Assembly (NCBI RefSeq): GCF_000325705.1
Contig: NC_019904.1
Span: 1,868,001 to 1,932,000 of the forward strand
From: Echinicola vietnamensis DSM 17526
Lineage (GTDB): Bacteria > Bacteroidota > Bacteroidia > Cytophagales > Cyclobacteriaceae
Direction of reading: 5' to 3'
Length of the DNA: 64,000 nucleotides
Of this stretch, positions 61,668 to 64,000 are shown piece after piece. The notes beneath the pieces are model-generated. The model ran no database searches, was not told the DNA's origin, and worked only from the letters and a program-made list of their open reading frames with translations. The position numbers and the translations under genes were made by a program. Numbering within the stretch: the stretch's first letter is position 1; every line of letters starts with the position of its first letter.

Positions 61668-64000
61668 ATGAACGACTATTCCCTTTCCCGAAGAAATTTC
61701 GTAAAGCGATCTGCCTTGTTTTCAGGTGGGCTTTATATGGCTCCCCAGCTGGCTTCAGCCTTTGATGGGGGCAAAATCAGTGTCCAATCCCCTGTCGACC
61801 TTAGCTGGCTGGAAGATCCGAAAAATACTCGTTTTGGAGGGGTGACCTTAGGTGTCCCTTGGCCAAAAGGACAGCTGAAGAAATCAGAATTTTTTATGGC
61901 TGATGATACTGGCAAGCAAATTCCAGTGCAGAGTTGGCCATTGGCCTACTGGCCAGACGGGTCCATCAAATGGGCCGGTCTGGCCATTTCGCAGCCGACG
62001 GATATGAAAGGCAATTGGAAGCTGATGCCTGGAAAAGGGGTTCGCCCGGAGAAGGAAATATCAGTAGAAGAGACTTCTGCATCCATAAAAGTAGATACAG
62101 GTGTTATCCAATGCACAGTGGGCAAAAGTGGCAGTGCTTTGCTTAAAAGTGTCACTCGAAATGGCCGGGAGAGCCTCAAGAACGGAAGGTTAGTGCTTTT
62201 AAAGCAGAATGGGATCCTAGGCGAAGTCGAACAGATTGCTACCGCGTTATTTGAAGGAGAAATCAACCAAGTGACGGTGGAGCAAGACGGTTCGGTGCGG
62301 GCCGTCATCAAAGTAGAAGGAAAGCACCATACTTCCGGCGAGGAGGCTTGGTTGCCGTTTGTGATCCGTTTTTATTTTTATGCAGGAGAAGCCAATATCC
62401 GCACCATGCATACGATTATCTATGATGGGGATGAGGAAAAAGATTTCATAAAAGGCTTGGGCGTACGCTTCGAGGTGCCCATGGAGGATGAATTGTACGA
62501 CCGTCACGTTCGGTTTGCAGGCAAAGGAGAAGGGGTTTTTGGAGAAGCCGTTCGGGGACTGACGGGATTGAGGAGAGATGCTGGTGAAGCCGTTCGCCAA
62601 GCACAAATCAAAGGAGAAAAGACCCCTCCTGAAAGCAGTTTTCCTGATAGTGTTCGATCTAGGTTGCATTATATTCCTGCTTTTGGCGATTATACGTTGT
62701 CACAAACCAGTTCCGACGCCTTTTCGATCAGAAAGCGGACAGCATCGGGTCATGCTTGGTTAAAATCAGGCTTTGGCGATCGCAGCAGGGGGACAGGCTA
62801 TATTGGTGGTCCTGCTGGGGGAGTGGCCTTTGGCATCCGGAATTTCTGGCAGAGCTACCCGGCCCAGCTGGACATCCGAAATGCCGAGACTGATCGCGCA
62901 GAAGTGACCATGTGGTTATGGGCTCCCGATGCACCGGCCATGGATCTGCGGTTTTATCATGACGGTATGGGCCAAGACACCTATGAAAAGCAGTTGGATG
63001 CGCTTAACATCACCTATGAAGATTACGAGCCGGGATTCGGAACAGCCAAAGGAGTGGCCAGGACCAGTGAGATGCAGCTATGGATTTTAGATAAGACCCC
63101 GAGCCACGAGGCCTTTAGTGCTTTGGCCAATGGGGTGGAAACTCCCCCGCAGCTTATGGCCTCGCCGGAATACCTTCACCAGGTGGGGGTGTTTGGAAAA
63201 ATTTGGGACCTGCCGGACACCAGTACGCCCACCAAATCAAAAATCGAAGCCTATCTGAATGACTATTTTGAGTTTTACAAAGGCCAAATCGATGACCACC
63301 GCTGGTATGGCTTTTGGGATTATGGCGATGTAATGCACAGCTACGATTTTGACCGGCATACTTGGCGCTATGATGTCGGAGGCTTTGCCTGGGACAATTC
63401 GGAGCTGTCCACAGACCTATGGTTGTGGTATTATTTTCTCCGTACAGGCAGGGCAGATGTTTACCGTATGGCAGAGGCCATGACCCGCCATACAGGAGAA
63501 GTGGACGTCCACCATTTGGGTAAGTTTGCACCGCTGGGCAGTCGTCATAATGTAATGCACTGGGGCTGTAGTGCCAAGCAGCTGCGGATATCCACGGCTG
63601 CCAATAGGCGCTTCTATTATTTCCTTACCGGAGATGAGCGGGTCGGTGACCTGATGCGTGAGCAGATCAATGCTGTGGCTACCTTGAAAGAAATCCCGCC
63701 TACCAGAAAAGTAAGCCGCAAATCTGAGTGGGAGACTGAAGATGATCCCCACCACGTATATGCAGGTTTTGGTACCGATTATAGTGCCATCGCAGCAGCT
63801 TGGCTGACAGAGTGGGAGCGAACGGGCAGTAAAGAGATGAAGGAAAAGTTGACGAACAGCATGCGCACCATCGCTGCACAGCCAAAAGGATTTTTTACGG
63901 GAGGCAGTCGAATGGACTTGCGGACAGGAGTATTTGAGATCCAAGAGCGTCAACGTGCCGGGGCTTCGCATTTAAGTGCTGTTTTTGGCCTGATGGAAAT
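61668..64000 (+). CDS. PcRGLX/YetA-like (PL26-type) rhamnogalacturonan exolyase candidate, 3' end outside the window
   Basis: The frame from ATG 61668 is open to the window end: 777 codons without a stop. The N-terminus SLSRRNFVKRSALFSGGLY is a Tat-type signal. The first part (about 30-270) is a beta domain with LGVPWPKGQLKKSEFFMAD. The middle shows family-like motifs: GPAGGVAFGIRNFWQSYPAQ, HRWYGFWDYGDVMHSYDFDR, WRYDVGGFAWDNSELSTDLW and LGSRHNVMHWGCSAKQLR. These fit PcRGLX/YetA-like proteins, the rhamnogalacturonan exolyase group (PL26); the naming is from memory. It follows DUF4861 and DUF6250-like genes and should act on ends produced by PL11. Confidence 0.72.
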   Translation, partial: MNDYSLSRRNFVKRSALFSGGLYMAPQLASAFDGGKISVQSPVDLSWLEDPKNTRFGGVTLGVPWPKGQLKKSEFFMADDTGKQIPVQSWPLAYWPDGSIKWAGLAISQPTDMKGNWKLMPGKGVRPEKEISVEETSASIKVDTGVIQCTVGKSGSALLKSVTRNGRESLKNGRLVLLKQNGILGEVEQIATALFEGEINQVTVEQDGSVRAVIKVEGKHHTSGEEAWLPFVIRFYFYAGEANIRTMHTIIYDGDEEKDFIKGLGVRFEVPMEDELYDRHVRFAGKGEGVFGEAVRGLTGLRRDAGEAVRQAQIKGEKTPPESSFPDSVRSRLHYIPAFGDYTLSQTSSDAFSIRKRTASGHAWLKSGFGDRSRGTGYIGGPAGGVAFGIRNFWQSYPAQLDIRNAETDRAEVTMWLWAPDAPAMDLRFYHDGMGQDTYEKQLDALNITYEDYEPGFGTAKGVARTSEMQLWILDKTPSHEAFSALANGVETPPQLMASPEYLHQVGVFGKIWDLPDTSTPTKSKIEAYLNDYFEFYKGQIDDHRWYGFWDYGDVMHSYDFDRHTWRYDVGGFAWDNSELSTDLWLWYYFLRTGRADVYRMAEAMTRHTGEVDVHHLGKFAPLGSRHNVMHWGCSAKQLRISTAANRRFYYFLTGDERVGDLMREQINAVATLKEIPPTRKVSRKSEWETEDDPHHVYAGFGTDYSAIAAAWLTEWERTGSKEMKEKLTNSMRTIAAQPKGFFTGGSRMDLRTGVFEIQERQRAGASHLSAVFGLME

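Noticed and set aside
1..64000. tRNA or rRNA genes
   Set aside because: I looked in the larger spacers for cloverleaf-type ends and rRNA-like conserved strings and recognised none; a short tRNA could still be missed by eye.

Overview
The window reads as a Bacteroidota chromosome, most like the Cytophagales/Cyclobacteriaceae. The reasons are four SusC/SusD pairs, one-piece hybrid two-component sensors, lipoboxes ending in SC/AC/GC, a TAnnTTTG-type promoter and IlvE/ClpP of Bacteroidota style. The genus is not determinable by eye. The content is dominated by polysaccharide utilisation loci (PULs) for pectin, with rhamnogalacturonan I the likely main target.

Layout. 1-8629: end of one PUL: a SusC cut by the window edge, SusD, a GH43/GH117-like beta-propeller enzyme and a 1213-residue DUF4450-type protein. 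8630-13560: housekeeping island: MocR-type regulator divergent from ilvE, then an ECF sigma factor / 89-residue protein / ClpP operon. 13580-18009: tandem CE12 esterase divergent from a GH105 hydrolase, then a GH5 lipoprotein. 18010-20955: gene-poor stretch with a possible small RNA, a cluster of palindromic repeats and an intact IS110-family transposase. 20956-26111: second SusC/SusD pair. 26171-34712: small membrane protein, GH28, dienelactone hydrolase, CE4, CE7, GH105 and a second GH28. 34967-38626: the only regulator of the HTCS type in the window. 39171-56698: PKD lipoprotein, then an operon FAS1 - SusC - SusD - FAS1 - FAS1 - SusC - SusD. 56974-64000: a 58-residue membrane protein, PL11 rhamnogalacturonan lyase, DUF4861 and DUF6250-like lipoproteins, and the start of a PcRGLX/YetA-like (PL26-type) protein running off the right edge.

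How it fits together (inference from families): PL11 and GH28 enzymes cut the backbone, CE12/CE7/CE4 proteins remove substituents, SusC/SusD pairs import fragments, and GH105 hydrolases remove the unsaturated galacturonyl ends left by lyases. A shared sequence, CAGTATAGYACAGYACA or a close relative, lies upstream of SusC (20956), GH28 (26853), the CE12/GH105 divergent pair, the GH105/GH28 divergent pair and the PL11 unit. It is the best candidate for a common operator.

Most worth a second look: the FAS1-rich double SusCD operon, whose FAS1 proteins carry extra C-terminal beta-sandwich-like modules; the shared operator motif; the unannotated 58-residue membrane protein in front of PL11; a terminator plus perfect TTTTAAACGTTTAAAA palindrome in the GH28 leader; the sigma/small protein/ClpP operon; and the IS110 element with a structured 5' end that may encode a bridge RNA. 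No tRNA, rRNA or CRISPR array was seen. Domain assignments come from reading motifs by eye and were not checked against a database.
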